Of a stretch of 64,000 nucleotides of DNA, positions 8,826-17,598 are shown piece by piece. A program made the position numbers and the translations under genes. The stretch covers positions 93,988-157,987 of the forward strand of contig CAWKMC010000037.1 in the NCBI GenBank assembly GCA_963850535.1, in the 5' to 3' direction. Position 1 is the stretch's first letter; every line of letters starts with the position of its first letter. A model generated the notes under the pieces. It was not told the DNA's origin. It did no database searches and saw only the letters and a list, made by a program, of their open reading frames with translations. The stretch comes from JAMXLO01 sp963850535. Its GTDB lineage: Bacteria > Pseudomonadota > Alphaproteobacteria > Acetobacterales > Acetobacteraceae.

Positions 8826-9849
8826 TCAAAGTTCGATAAGAAGCTTGCCGAACACGTCGCGGCCTTCCAACCGCGCAAGCCCAGCGCGGACGTCATCAAG
8901 CGAGTACACCGTATCGATCACGGGGGGCACGCCGGCCGCAATACGGTCCAATGCGCGGCCAAGCGAGCCTAATGGAGAGCCGAACGAACCGATGATCCGG
9001 TACTGCTGCTGAAACAGCTGCATCAGGTTGATGCTGCCCGACGGTCCCGAAGTTGCGCCGCATGTAACCAGCCGCCCACCGCGCTTCAGCGACAGCAGCG
9101 AGCCATTCCACGTATCGGCACCTACATGCTCGAAGACCACGTCGACTCCCCTCCGGCCGGTCAGCTTGCGTACCACCCCCTCGAACCGATCCTCGCGGTA
9201 GTTGATCACGTGATCGGCGCCAATCGCCCGCGCCCTGGCCGCCTTTTCCTCGCTGCCGACTGTGGTGATCACCGTGCATCCAATCGATTTCGCCACACGG
9301 ATCGCGATGCTGCCAATACCTGATCCGCCGGCATGCACCAGCAGCCATTCACCTGGTTCAAGCTGTGCATTGTCAAACAGCATATGCTCAACGGTGGCAT
9401 ACGCCACGCCGACGCAGGCGGCAGCACGCCAATCGACACCAGATGGAATCATCGCCGTCAGACGTGCAGGATGGTTGGTGAATTCCTGCGCGAAACCATC
9501 CACGTGGAATCCGCGTACACCGGCGACATTCTCGCAGAGATTGTCGCGTCCACGCAGGCAGGCGCGACAGGTACCGCAGACCAGCGCAGCGTACGGCACC
9601 ACGCGATCGCCTGGCACGACGTTTGACACGCCTTCGCCAACCGCAATCACCTCGCATGCCGCCTCCGCGCCGACCGTCAGCGGAAACCGACGCTTCGCGA
9701 ATGCCATACCCCGGAAACCCCAGAGGTCAATGTGGTTCAACCCGACATAGCGGACCCGGAGCTGCACCTCTCCAGGCGGCGGCGGCGGTCGGCGGGGAAC
9801 GCTGTAGCAGCGTGAGGTCTCGGTCAGCGAGCAGTTGCAGGGCGTGCAT
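8826..9849 (-). CDS. Zinc-type medium-chain dehydrogenase/reductase, Adh2XL-like (N-terminal frameshift)
   Basis: An MDR-family NAD(P)-dependent reductase. It keeps the GroES-like zinc features (GVGEA-type turn, VCGTCRACLRGRDNLCEN cysteine loop) and the nucleotide motif AGGSGIGSIA. The present frame opens at 9866 with a non-homologous stretch, but a second frame starting at the ATG at 9849 reads MHALQLLADRDLTLLQRS, a normal MDR N-terminus, and runs into the main frame across a GCC repeat near 9780. I take 9849 as the true start and the repeat as the break. Its place between the SDR and lpxXL-like genes matches adh2XL of rhizobial 27-OH-C28 clusters, where it probably serves an enoyl or keto reduction step. 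Confidence 0.82.
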
Positions 9850-9866
9850 GCCGACACTTCTGCCAT

Positions 9867-10577
9867 TCAGCCGCGATGAATGCCAAGTGACGCGGTCAAC
9901 CCACCGTCCACCGGAATGTAGGCGCCGGTAATATAGCCGGCGGCGGGCGAGGCCAGAAACGCAGCAACGGCAGCAATCTCTTCTGGCCGGGCGAAGCGAC
10001 CCCTGGGAATACGCGCCTCGATGCCTGGTCGATAGGCCGCATAGGGCTCCATCATCGGCGTATCGACAAAACCGGGGGCGATGAAGTTGACGGTCACCGA
10101 ACGCTTGGCGCTTTCGATTGCCAAGGTGCGGACATAGGACAGCAGCGCCGCCTTGCTCGCAGCGTACGCCGCATTCCCCTGGCTCGCGTGCAGCCCCATC
10201 ACCGAGCCGATGACGACGATGCGCCCCGACCGCGCCCGCAGCATTGGACGGATCACGGCGCGTGCAATGCGGGCGAACGCCCAATAGTTCACCTGCATTG
10301 TCTGTTCGGCCGCGTCCTGGTCCATGACTGCGGCGAGCGTGTCGTAAGTTGCGCCACTAACATAGAGGACCGCGTCCCACGGAGCTGCATCTTCTTGTTC
10401 GCGGGCGAACGCTTCAACTGCGGCGCGGTCGAGCAGGTCCAGGCGGCAGAAAACGGTGCCAGTCTCACCTGGTGCGCTGCGATAAGTGTAGGCGACCTCC
10501 ATGCCTTGGTCGATGAGCGCCCGTACCACCGCGGCGCCGATGCCGCGGCGGCCCCCGATTACCAGGGCGCGGCGCAT
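9867..10577 (-). CDS. Short-chain dehydrogenase, 3-oxoacyl-ACP reductase (FabG-like)
   Basis: A 236-residue SDR. The cofactor loop is GGRRGIG near residue 8, and the catalytic triad is seen as the Ser of VIGSVMG and YAASKAALL. The C-terminus GYITGAYIPVDGGLTA is typical of FabG. The ARR-like start suggests NADPH use. It lies one base after the first ketosynthase gene and directly before the MDR gene, so it is well placed to reduce 3-oxoacyl chains made by the two ketosynthases. Rhizobial acpXL clusters usually lack this extra reductase, which makes the cluster here more self-contained. Confidence 0.9.
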   Translation of the reverse strand: MRRALVIGGRRGIGAAVVRALIDQGMEVAYTYRSAPGETGTVFCRLDLLDRAAVEAFAREQEDAAPWDAVLYVSGATYDTLAAVMDQDAAEQTMQVNYWAFARIARAVIRPMLRARSGRIVVIGSVMGLHASQGNAAYAASKAALLSYVRTLAIESAKRSVTVNFIAPGFVDTPMMEPYAAYRPGIEARIPRGRFARPEEIAAVAAFLASPAAGYITGAYIPVDGGLTASLGIHRG

Positions 10578-10578
10578 C

Positions 10579-11853
10579 TCATGGCAGCCCCATCACCAGA
10601 CTGACGTTCTGCCCGCCAAAGCCGAACGAGTTGGAGAGCGCATGCGACACCTGCGCATCGCGTGCCACATTCGGCACGCAGTCGACCGGCAAAGCGGGAT
10701 CCGGTGTGTCGTAGTTGATCGTCGGCGGCAGCCGGCCGTGACGCATGGCGAGCAGCGTGAAGATCGCTTCCACGGTGCCGGCCGCCGTCAGTGTATGGCC
10801 GATCATCGATTTGTTGGACGAGATCGGGATCGAGAGCGCGCGCTCCCCGAACACTGCTGATACGCCAACCCACTCCATCTTGTCGTTCTCCGGCGTCCCG
10901 GTGCCGTGCGCATTGATGTAGCCGATCTGCGCCGGCGCCAGACCTGCGTCGTCCAGGGCACTCTGCATGCAGGCGGTGATCGGCTTGCCATCGGGTGACG
11001 ACCGCGTGCGGTGGAACCCATCGGCCATTTCGCCGCAGCCTTCCACCACGCCCAGGATCCTGGCGCCTCTGGCACGCGCATGTTCCAGACTTTCCAGCAC
11101 CAACGCACCCGCGCCCTCAGCCATGACGAAGCCGTCGCGGTCCTTGCTGAACGGACGCGCCGCCGCCTCCGGCGGATCATTGCGCGTTGACAACGCGGAT
11201 AGCAGCGAAAAGCGGATCAGGCTTTCGGGGTTCACCGATGCGTCCGTGCCGACGATCAACGCCGCCTCGGCCTCGCCGCGGCGGATCGCCTCGACGCCGA
11301 GCTGAATGGCGGTAGCGCCGGATGCGCAGGCTGTAGAGGTCGCCACCGGCGATCCCTTGGTGCCGAAATGGACAGCAAGGTGTTCGGCTACTGAACCGAA
11401 CAGGAATTGCTCATAGCATTGCCTGAACTTCCCGCTGCTGGCTGCACGCAGCAGATCATCATACGTCACCGCCTCGTTCCCTTCCGATGCGGTGGCAACT
11501 GCCAGACGCTGCGGCCACTCCAATTCGACGGGCGGCAACGCGAGAAACATCGGTCCAGGAAAGTCACCCGGACGGCCGATCGCCGCCTCGGTCACCGCTT
11601 CATCGATCACCAGCTCTGCGAGCCGCTCCGAGAGGCCCGGTGCGGAGAGCTCGTCCACAGACACGAAATCCACTGTACCGGCGATCTTGGTCCGAAGTCC
11701 GCCGATGGGAAATCGCGAGATGCGACGGATCCCTGAGTGCCCGGCTGTCAGCTCACGCCAGTTGTCCTGCTTGCCGGCCCCGAGCGACGTCAGCACGCCG
11801 GTGCCGGTCACCACCACCACCGGTCGGCCTCGGTTGTCGTGCGCTGCGCCCAT
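10579..11853 (-). CDS. Beta-ketoacyl-ACP synthase II-type, FabF1XL-like (catalytic)
   Basis: A 424-residue KAS I/II protein with the full Cys-His-His triad: C176 in STACASGAT, H316 in NAHGTGTPEND and H353 in NKSMIGHTLTAAG. It condenses acyl-ACP with malonyl-ACP to lengthen the chain by two carbons. It is paired with a second ketosynthase-like gene 9 bases upstream that lacks the cysteine, so this one should be the active partner. The position and pairing match fabF1XL/fabF2XL of the lipid A very-long-chain cluster. Confidence 0.92.
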   Translation of the reverse strand: MGAAHDNRGRPVVVVTGTGVLTSLGAGKQDNWRELTAGHSGIRRISRFPIGGLRTKIAGTVDFVSVDELSAPGLSERLAELVIDEAVTEAAIGRPGDFPGPMFLALPPVELEWPQRLAVATASEGNEAVTYDDLLRAASSGKFRQCYEQFLFGSVAEHLAVHFGTKGSPVATSTACASGATAIQLGVEAIRRGEAEAALIVGTDASVNPESLIRFSLLSALSTRNDPPEAAARPFSKDRDGFVMAEGAGALVLESLEHARARGARILGVVEGCGEMADGFHRTRSSPDGKPITACMQSALDDAGLAPAQIGYINAHGTGTPENDKMEWVGVSAVFGERALSIPISSNKSMIGHTLTAAGTVEAIFTLLAMRHGRLPPTINYDTPDPALPVDCVPNVARDAQVSHALSNSFGFGGQNVSLVMGLP

Positions 11854-11862
11854 CTCCGCCTC

Positions 11863-13053
11863 CTACGCGGCCTCGACAACCGCAAGTGTCTCGCCGCGCC
11901 AGTGCCCCCACGAGGTCACCAGCACCTGCCGCAGTTCGCTGGCCATCGCCGCCTCGTCCGGCTCCAATGGTGCGAAAAGCCGACCCCGCGATAATGCCAT
12001 AGCCGCCAGCGCCAGATTGGCGGGGAACGATGGTTCCAGCGAATGGCCCAGCGCCGTGGCGGTTCCGCGTACAGGCAGCCGCAATCCGCGCAAGAACTCT
12101 GCCTCCTCCACCGTGGGGATCGCCACACCAGAGGCGCCGGAAATAATCGCCGCATGTCCGGGCTTCAGATGATCGCGCATCCCCCGAAGCTGCCGGTCGG
12201 CAATCGCTGTGGCTTCGGCTGAACCTCGCCGGCACCGATCAGTGGCGATGGCCGCAATGTGCGCCAAGGCGGTCGCGGCGCGTGCCTGGGCATGTTCCCG
12301 GCTCTCCACCACCAGAAAACAGCCGACCGAGCCAAGTAGCATGCCGCCGCCCTGTGCCTGCCGCGCCCAGACACCGGCAAACGAATTTTTCCGCAGCACT
12401 TGCCCCATCTCGTAGTGGAGCAACACGTCCGGCCGCTGCGCGTTGTAGGAACCACCGACCAAGAACAGATCTCCCTGCCCGGCCGCAATGCGCGCGCAGG
12501 CGATGCGGATAGCGTCAGTGCCCGCGGCCTCTTCGCCCATGAACGTGCGTGAAGACCCAACCACGCCATGCACAATCGAGATGTTGCCAGCCAGAAGGTT
12601 CGATAGCTGCGCCAGGAATAGGGTGGGCCGCAGACCCGACAGCAAGTGCTCGTTGAGGAACGTCCCCGGGTCGCCCGCCGAGGGCAGCGCGGACAGGATG
12701 GCGGTATCAACCGCATAGTCACGCTCGCCGCCACCGGCAGCGACGATCATGTCCATGCGCGACAGCAAATCACCGTTGCCCTTGACCCCCGCACGGTCCA
12801 ACGCGAGGCCGGCGGCGTAGGTGCCGATGCGCTGCCAGGGCTCCATTTGCCGCTGATCGCCCCGCTTGGGTATCTGCCGGTCCAGTTCCAGCGGGATCAT
12901 TGGGTGCACCAGAAATGGCGCGAAGCTGGTGTCGTCGACCACCGGCTGGAATCCACCAGCACGGTTCAGCGCCGCCCAATGCGCCTCTAGTCCCTCGCCG
13001 AGGCTGGAGACCAACCCGACGCCGGTGATCATTGCGTCACGCGGATTAGCCAT
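11863..13053 (-). CDS. Ketosynthase-like protein without catalytic Cys, FabF2XL-like (chain-length-factor type)
   Basis: A 396-residue thiolase-fold protein with the KAS outline (start DAMITGVGLVSSLGEG, later GASGVAIPTVEEAEF and GTATALGHSLEPSF). At the place of the active-site cysteine it reads GVVGSSRTFMGEEAAG, with Ser instead of Cys. The second His region (ALGHSLE) is retained while the HGTGT motif is not evident. It cannot be a normal condensing enzyme and probably pairs with the intact KAS downstream, as chain-length factors do in polyketide synthases. Its 3' end lies 9 bases before that gene, and its 5' end overlaps fabZXL by 8 bases. Confidence 0.86.
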   Translation of the reverse strand: MANPRDAMITGVGLVSSLGEGLEAHWAALNRAGGFQPVVDDTSFAPFLVHPMIPLELDRQIPKRGDQRQMEPWQRIGTYAAGLALDRAGVKGNGDLLSRMDMIVAAGGGERDYAVDTAILSALPSAGDPGTFLNEHLLSGLRPTLFLAQLSNLLAGNISIVHGVVGSSRTFMGEEAAGTDAIRIACARIAAGQGDLFLVGGSYNAQRPDVLLHYEMGQVLRKNSFAGVWARQAQGGGMLLGSVGCFLVVESREHAQARAATALAHIAAIATDRCRRGSAEATAIADRQLRGMRDHLKPGHAAIISGASGVAIPTVEEAEFLRGLRLPVRGTATALGHSLEPSFPANLALAAMALSRGRLFAPLEPDEAAMASELRQVLVTSWGHWRGETLAVVEAA

Positions 13054-13516
13054 TCAGAAACGCCTCCGGCACGGCGACTCGCCGTGCAGTCGCCAGCATT
13101 TCAGCCCGCAGCATCTCGTTGGGGAAGGGCACAACGCGATAGGTAATCTCCGCGTCCGCGACTCTCCTGCCTTCGGCGCCAATACTGGCGGCGACCACAG
13201 CGTAGCCAGACCCGTCATGCAAGAGCCGCGCTTCAGTCTCCATGGCTTGGCCAGGAACCACGAAACTGCGCAGCTTGGCCTCCTTCACTTGGGCCAGGAA
13301 GGGCATCCGCTGAAAGCGCAGCACCGCCAGCACCAGCCAGCCACCGGTCTGTGCCATGGTCTCGATCATCAGCACGCCGGGCAATAGGGGATGGCCGGGG
13401 AAGTGGCCCTCAAACACGGGACTTTCCGTGGGCACCAAGCATTCGGCCCTGACGGTCCGCGCACCCGGATCGAGAGCCACGATCCGGTCGACCATCTGAA
13501 AGTACTCCAGCCGCAT
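13046..13516 (-). CDS. 3-hydroxyacyl-ACP dehydratase, FabZXL-like
   Basis: A 156-residue hot-dog-fold dehydratase. The active-site histidine lies in FEGHFPGHPLLPGVLMIE, and the glutamate (ETMAQ) follows on the central helix, both as in FabZ. It removes water from 3-hydroxyacyl-ACP in the elongation cycle. It starts 7 bases after the AcpXL-like gene and overlaps the next ketosynthase gene by 8 bases, indicating a tight operon. The carrier-protein partner is inferred from that neighbourhood. Confidence 0.91.
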   Translation of the reverse strand: MRLEYFQMVDRIVALDPGARTVRAECLVPTESPVFEGHFPGHPLLPGVLMIETMAQTGGWLVLAVLRFQRMPFLAQVKEAKLRSFVVPGQAMETEARLLHDGSGYAVVAASIGAEGRRVADAEITYRVVPFPNEMLRAEMLATARRVAVPEAFLNG

Positions 13517-13523
13517 GCTGGCG

Positions 13524-13805
13524 TCAGGCTGCTCTCGCGGAGACCAGCCTATCGATGTTGGCGCAGAGGTTGCCCAGCACGAAGTATTCGTCCGTCGAGA
13601 CTTTCCCCTCGTTCACTTCCTGCGTCCACTGCTCCAACGGCATCTTGATGCCGAACGCCTTGTCGATGGCGAACGCAACATCGAGGAAGTCCAGGCTGTC
13701 GATACCGAGATCGTTGATTGCGTGACTTTCCGGCGTGATCTTTTCACGCGGAATGTCGCATGTTTCGGCAATGATTCCGGCGACGGTATCGAAGGTCGAC
13801 GACAT
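13524..13805 (-). CDS. acpXL: Acyl carrier protein AcpXL
   Basis: A 93-residue acyl carrier protein. The phosphopantetheine site is S37 in LGIDSLDFLDVAFAID. The extended C-terminus (WTQEVNEGKVSTDEYFVLGN) is typical of AcpXL (about 92 residues) and not of the housekeeping AcpP (about 78). AcpXL carries the growing C26-C30 chain for lipid A in rhizobia and relatives. It leads the seven-gene minus-strand cluster that ends with the acyltransferase at 7.9 kb. The length and the cluster make this call strong. Confidence 0.93.
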   Translation of the reverse strand: MSSTFDTVAGIIAETCDIPREKITPESHAINDLGIDSLDFLDVAFAIDKAFGIKMPLEQWTQEVNEGKVSTDEYFVLGNLCANIDRLVSARAA

Positions 13806-13892
13806 CGATCGATCCCTGCAAACAAGCGCCGGGCACTAACACCCAAGTTCGGGCGTCGCAAGAGCAGTAGGATGCCCTAACCGCCCGGGTGG

Positions 13893-14174
13893 CTACATCC
13901 AGTGCGCCGGCCGCCAGACCCAGCCGGACCCTGTTTTGTCCCAGTAGGAAGGCATCCAGTTCCCGCTGTGGTTCGCCGCATCGACGTATTGACCCGGCGT
14001 CCAGACATAGGAGCTACCCGTCCAGTCCCAGTGACCGGGTTGCCAGACCAGGGCCACGGCACTGACGGGCGGCTTCGGAACGGCCTCGGCCATGGGCGGC
14101 GGTATCGGCGCGGGAGGGCTGGGCTCGGCGCAGCCTACCAGCAACACTACGACCGTCACCAACACCCGCTTCAT
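13893..14174 (-). CDS. Small YXWGXW-type lipoprotein
   Basis: A 93-residue lipoprotein. A hydrophobic leader ends in a lipobox, LLVGC, with C15 as the lipidated residue. After a proline-rich linker (PSPPAPIPPPMAEA) there are Trp/His repeats of the YXWGXW kind: WQPGHWDWTGSSYVWTPGQY and then SGWVWRPAHWM. Proteins of this kind are widespread in alphaproteobacteria with no established function. Its ATG overlaps the ispDF stop by four bases, so it is probably translated from the same messenger. It should sit at the outer membrane, judging from the lack of an inner-membrane retention Asp after the Cys. Confidence 0.82.
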   Translation of the reverse strand: MKRVLVTVVVLLVGCAEPSPPAPIPPPMAEAVPKPPVSAVALVWQPGHWDWTGSSYVWTPGQYVDAANHSGNWMPSYWDKTGSGWVWRPAHWM

Positions 14175-15319
14175 GGCGCAACCTCCTCAATTGGCAGCAA
14201 TATGGTAGCGACAGCCTGGGCAGCGATACCCTCACCGCGACCCGTGAAGCCCAATTTCTCGGTCGTTGTCGCTTTCACCGAGATGAGCGCCGGATCGACG
14301 CTCAACACGCCGGATAGGCGTTTGACCATCGCTGCGGCGTGCGGCGCGATCTTCGGCCGCTCACAGATCAGCGTGACGTCGGCGTTTGCCAGCCTGCCAC
14401 CGCGCGCCGCGATCCTCTCGGCGGCGTGCGCCAGGAACCGTGTGCTGTCGGCATCCTTCCAGAGAGCCTCGGAAGGCGGAAAGTGCCGCCCGATGTCCCC
14501 CTCGGCCAGGGCGCCATAGATCGCGTCACATAACGCGTGAATGCCAACATCCGCATCCGAATGCCCCGCGAGGCCCAGTTCGTATGGCACCGTGACGCCA
14601 CACAGCACCAGCGGCCGGCCAGCCTGTAGTACGTGGACATCGAACCCCGTGCCGACACGGGGAAACATCTGGGCCGTCATGATGCGCTCCAGCCGAAGCA
14701 GGTCCTCAGCATAGGTGAGCTTGATGTTGTCCTCTGAACCGGCAACGATCGCCACCCGCTTTCCCATCGCCTCCAGCAACGCCGCGTCATCGGTGGCCAC
14801 GCCACCGACGACGGACCGGTGCGCCGCCAGCAGAGCGCCGTAGCGGAACGCCTGTGGGGTTTGTGCCCGGTAAAGTCCCTCACGCGGCACGGTGGCGTCG
14901 ATGCAGCCGTTTGCGACCCGCTTCAGTGTGTCCGCCACTGACACGGCTGGGATCGCCCCATCCGCGTGTTCCAACGCCGCAAGCAGTGCAGCGATTGTAC
15001 CTGGAGGTATCCAGGGCCGCGCGGCATCGTGCACCAGGACCAGATCCGGCGCCTCGACCTCCAGGGCGTCGAGCCCGCGGCACACGCTGTCCTGCCGTGT
15101 CTCACCCCCAGCCACGACCGGAAGGTGCGGCAATCCCGCCAATGCGACCTCGATCGCTGGTGCATCGCCTACCGGCTGCATCAGGTCGACGCTGGCTGCC
15201 AGTGTCTCGGCGGCGTGTCGCAGCACCGGTTTGCCTGCAAGCGGCAAGAACTGCTTCGGGACATCGGCGCCGAACCGGCTGCCCGAACCCGCCGCCACCA
15301 GGATTGCTGCAGTTCGCAT
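14171..15319 (-). CDS. ispDF: Bifunctional IspDF, MEP isoprenoid pathway
   Basis: A 382-residue fusion. Residues 1 to about 215 are IspD (cytidylyltransferase): AAILVAAGSGSRFGADVPKQF holds the nucleotide loop and VLVHDAARPW the conserved aspartate. Residues about 218-382 are IspF (cyclodiphosphate synthase): zinc ligands D227 and H229 in GFDVH, then GHSDADVGIHALCDAI and KATTTEKLGFTGRGEGI. The two activities are the third and fifth steps of isoprenoid precursor synthesis. The fusion is common in alphaproteobacteria. It is divergent from the FHA-phosphatase gene at 15428. Confidence 0.96.
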   Translation of the reverse strand: MRTAAILVAAGSGSRFGADVPKQFLPLAGKPVLRHAAETLAASVDLMQPVGDAPAIEVALAGLPHLPVVAGGETRQDSVCRGLDALEVEAPDLVLVHDAARPWIPPGTIAALLAALEHADGAIPAVSVADTLKRVANGCIDATVPREGLYRAQTPQAFRYGALLAAHRSVVGGVATDDAALLEAMGKRVAIVAGSEDNIKLTYAEDLLRLERIMTAQMFPRVGTGFDVHVLQAGRPLVLCGVTVPYELGLAGHSDADVGIHALCDAIYGALAEGDIGRHFPPSEALWKDADSTRFLAHAAERIAARGGRLANADVTLICERPKIAPHAAAMVKRLSGVLSVDPALISVKATTTEKLGFTGRGEGIAAQAVATILLPIEEVAP

Positions 15320-15427
15320 AGGTTACCGTTGCCGGGCAGCCGCGCCAGCGTCAACGGAGGAGCCATTCTTGCGAGGCGCTCCATCACGGTTCACAGTGGG
15401 TGAAAATACCTTGGGGACGGCAGGAGC

Positions 15428-16552
15428 GTGGCTGCGGCGGACGACGACGGCACTGAACAGACGATCACCTTCCGCGCCGCCGAGGCGCTGGCGGCGCAGA
15501 TCGAGGCTTCGGCGCACCTGCTCCTGATCCTGGTCGAGAATGCGGCGCCGCGCCACGTCCCGCTGCACTTGTTGCCCCTAACGATAGGCCGCAACGCCCC
15601 TGCCGATGTAGTGCTGGAAGGCCCAACAGTGTCACGACGCCACTGCAAGCTGGAGCAGCTGGACGGCCAGATCGTGCTGACGGATCTCGGCTCAACCAAC
15701 GGTACATTCGTCAATGGCCAGCGCATTTCTGCGACAGTGGCGCTGGACGATGGCGCACGCATCAATATCGGGGCTCACACTCTGAACTATCACCGGCGCA
15801 GTCAGGAAGAACTGGCGGGGTGGGAGGCTCTCGATCGCGAACTCGGCGAGGCGCACGACTACGTGCTCTCAATTCTCCCTGCGCCAATCGTGTCCGGTCC
15901 AGTGCAGGCAGCATGGCACTATCAACCTTGCACGCGCCTCGGCGGCGATGCGTTCGGCTATCAGATGCTCGATACACAACACTTCGCCGCCTACATGCTG
16001 GACGTTGCCGGACACGGCGCAGGGTCAGCTTTGTATGCCGTCACAGTGGCGAATGTGCTGCGCCAGCGCATGTTGCCCGAGGTGAATTTCTGTGACCCCG
16101 GCGCTGTACTCCGCGGGCTCAACCGCATGTTTCCTATGGAGCGCCACAACAACCTGTTCTTCACCATGTGGTACGGCGTCTACGACATAGCCGAGCGCAA
16201 CGTGAGTTACGCCACCGCCGGTCATCACCCGGCATTTCTGCTGGCACCTGATGCGAACCGGCCGACACCGCTTGGCACGCGCAATCCTTCGGTCGGCATT
16301 GGCGCGGACCGTCAAGTTACTGCAGAGCGTGCACCGATAGTGCCTGGCAGCTCGCTGTTTCTGTTCAGCGACGGGGTGTTCGAGATCACCGATCAGAACG
16401 GCCGTGACTGGGGCCTGTCCGAGGTGATGTCGCTGTTGCCGGTCATGGCGGCACCGAATGGCCCACGTCGGCTTTACGACGCGGTGCGCAAGGCGGCGAA
16501 GCCGGGACCGCTGGAGGACGACTTCTCCGCCCTGGCACTGCAATTTTCTTGA
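15428..16552 (+). CDS. FHA domain - SpoIIE/RsbU-type Ser/Thr phosphatase
   Basis: A 374-residue two-domain signalling protein. Residues about 45-125 are an FHA phosphothreonine-binding domain (IGRNAPADVV with G54/R55, VSRRHC, and DLGSTNGTFVNG). Residues about 150-373 are a PP2C-like SpoIIE phosphatase with the metal-binding aspartates in LGGDAFG (171-177) and DVAGHG (192-197), plus the later FSDGVFEI. Such enzymes usually dephosphorylate anti-anti-sigma factors or other regulators, here perhaps after docking to a phosphoprotein. It starts with GTG 15428 after CAGGAGC. No kinase or anti-sigma gene is next to it. The DHP-decarboxylase-like gene follows 10 bases later. Confidence 0.88.
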   Translation: MAAADDDGTEQTITFRAAEALAAQIEASAHLLLILVENAAPRHVPLHLLPLTIGRNAPADVVLEGPTVSRRHCKLEQLDGQIVLTDLGSTNGTFVNGQRISATVALDDGARINIGAHTLNYHRRSQEELAGWEALDRELGEAHDYVLSILPAPIVSGPVQAAWHYQPCTRLGGDAFGYQMLDTQHFAAYMLDVAGHGAGSALYAVTVANVLRQRMLPEVNFCDPGAVLRGLNRMFPMERHNNLFFTMWYGVYDIAERNVSYATAGHHPAFLLAPDANRPTPLGTRNPSVGIGADRQVTAERAPIVPGSSLFLFSDGVFEITDQNGRDWGLSEVMSLLPVMAAPNGPRRLYDAVRKAAKPGPLEDDFSALALQFS

Positions 16553-16562
16553 AGGCAACGAA

Positions 16563-17543
16563 ATGGCCGACCTGCCCATCCGCCTGACCTGCGCCGATTA
16601 TGCGCGCGTGATGCCTCTCGCGATCGGCGACGTGAAGCCGGATGGCATCGCGCTGACAATGGTGCTCGGTCGCGAAGGGTCGTGGCCAATGCGCGCCGAG
16701 ATGCTGCGCCGCGCCGCAGGCGACCCGACGGTGCATGGCGGCGAGTCCTCGATGGCAGGCCACCTGCGACGCATCGATCAAGGCGATCGCAGCCTGGTCG
16801 CGCTGCCGGTGTTTCCGCTGCGCAACTTCACTGCGCGCGACCTGTATGTGCGCAAGGATGGCGCGGTGACAACGCCGGCGGATCTGCGCGGCAAGCATGT
16901 CGGGATGTACGACTGGGTCGCCAGCGGCTCGATCTGGTACCGGCACTTCCTGCATTACATCGGTGTGCCGCCCGAGGAACTGCGTTGGACCATTGGCGCG
17001 GTGGATGAGCCGAATATCACCAACCACGTCTATTCGCTGCCTGACGGGGTGCGTGCAGCGCCTGAGGGACGCGCCTTGTCGGAGATGCTGGTCGCCGGCG
17101 AATTGGACGCCATTTACAGCCCGCCTAGACCGCGTCGCTATCACCCTTTGAACGGTCCGATCGTTCGGCTGTTTCCCGATATTCGCGCGACCGAGCGCCA
17201 GTACTTCCGTGCCACCCGCATGTTTCCGCCACAGCACCTGATCGTGCTGCGACGCGACGTATGGGAGCAGGACAAATGGATCGCACGCGCGCTGACCGAT
17301 GCGTTCATCCAGAGCACGGAGACGTTTGGTAAGGCGCAGCGGTCCTTTCCGTACGTCTCGCCGTGGCTGGATGCGGAGCTGGAGGAAGTCGAGGCGCTGA
17401 TGGGTCCTGACTTCCATGCGGATGGTTACGAGCGCAACCGTGACACCATCGAGGTGTTCGCCGAGCAGGCGCACCGTTCCGGGATTGTCAGCCGGCGTAT
17501 CGGCGCCGAGGAGTATTTCGCTGAGTATCTCGAAGGCTTCTAA
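16563..17543 (+). CDS. 4,5-dihydroxyphthalate decarboxylase-like / periplasmic-binding-fold protein
   Basis: A 326-residue protein with the fold of NMT1/THI5-type binding proteins. The family outline is visible: a start ADLPIRLTCADYARVMPLAI without signal peptide, the GGESSMAGHLRRID-type helix, ALPVFPLRNF, and DLRGKHVGMYDW. Proteins of this outline are named 4,5-dihydroxyphthalate decarboxylase after the phthalate pathway enzyme, but most are uncharacterised. The lack of a signal peptide argues for a cytoplasmic role. It is only 10 bases after the phosphatase gene, with GAAGG as ribosome site, so the two are probably co-transcribed. Confidence 0.7.
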   Translation: MADLPIRLTCADYARVMPLAIGDVKPDGIALTMVLGREGSWPMRAEMLRRAAGDPTVHGGESSMAGHLRRIDQGDRSLVALPVFPLRNFTARDLYVRKDGAVTTPADLRGKHVGMYDWVASGSIWYRHFLHYIGVPPEELRWTIGAVDEPNITNHVYSLPDGVRAAPEGRALSEMLVAGELDAIYSPPRPRRYHPLNGPIVRLFPDIRATERQYFRATRMFPPQHLIVLRRDVWEQDKWIARALTDAFIQSTETFGKAQRSFPYVSPWLDAELEEVEALMGPDFHADGYERNRDTIEVFAEQAHRSGIVSRRIGAEEYFAEYLEGF

Positions 17544-17598
17544 GTTACAGTGCATTCTGTTGCGCAACACTAAGGTTGCCAAAGCATTAGGTGGGTAT

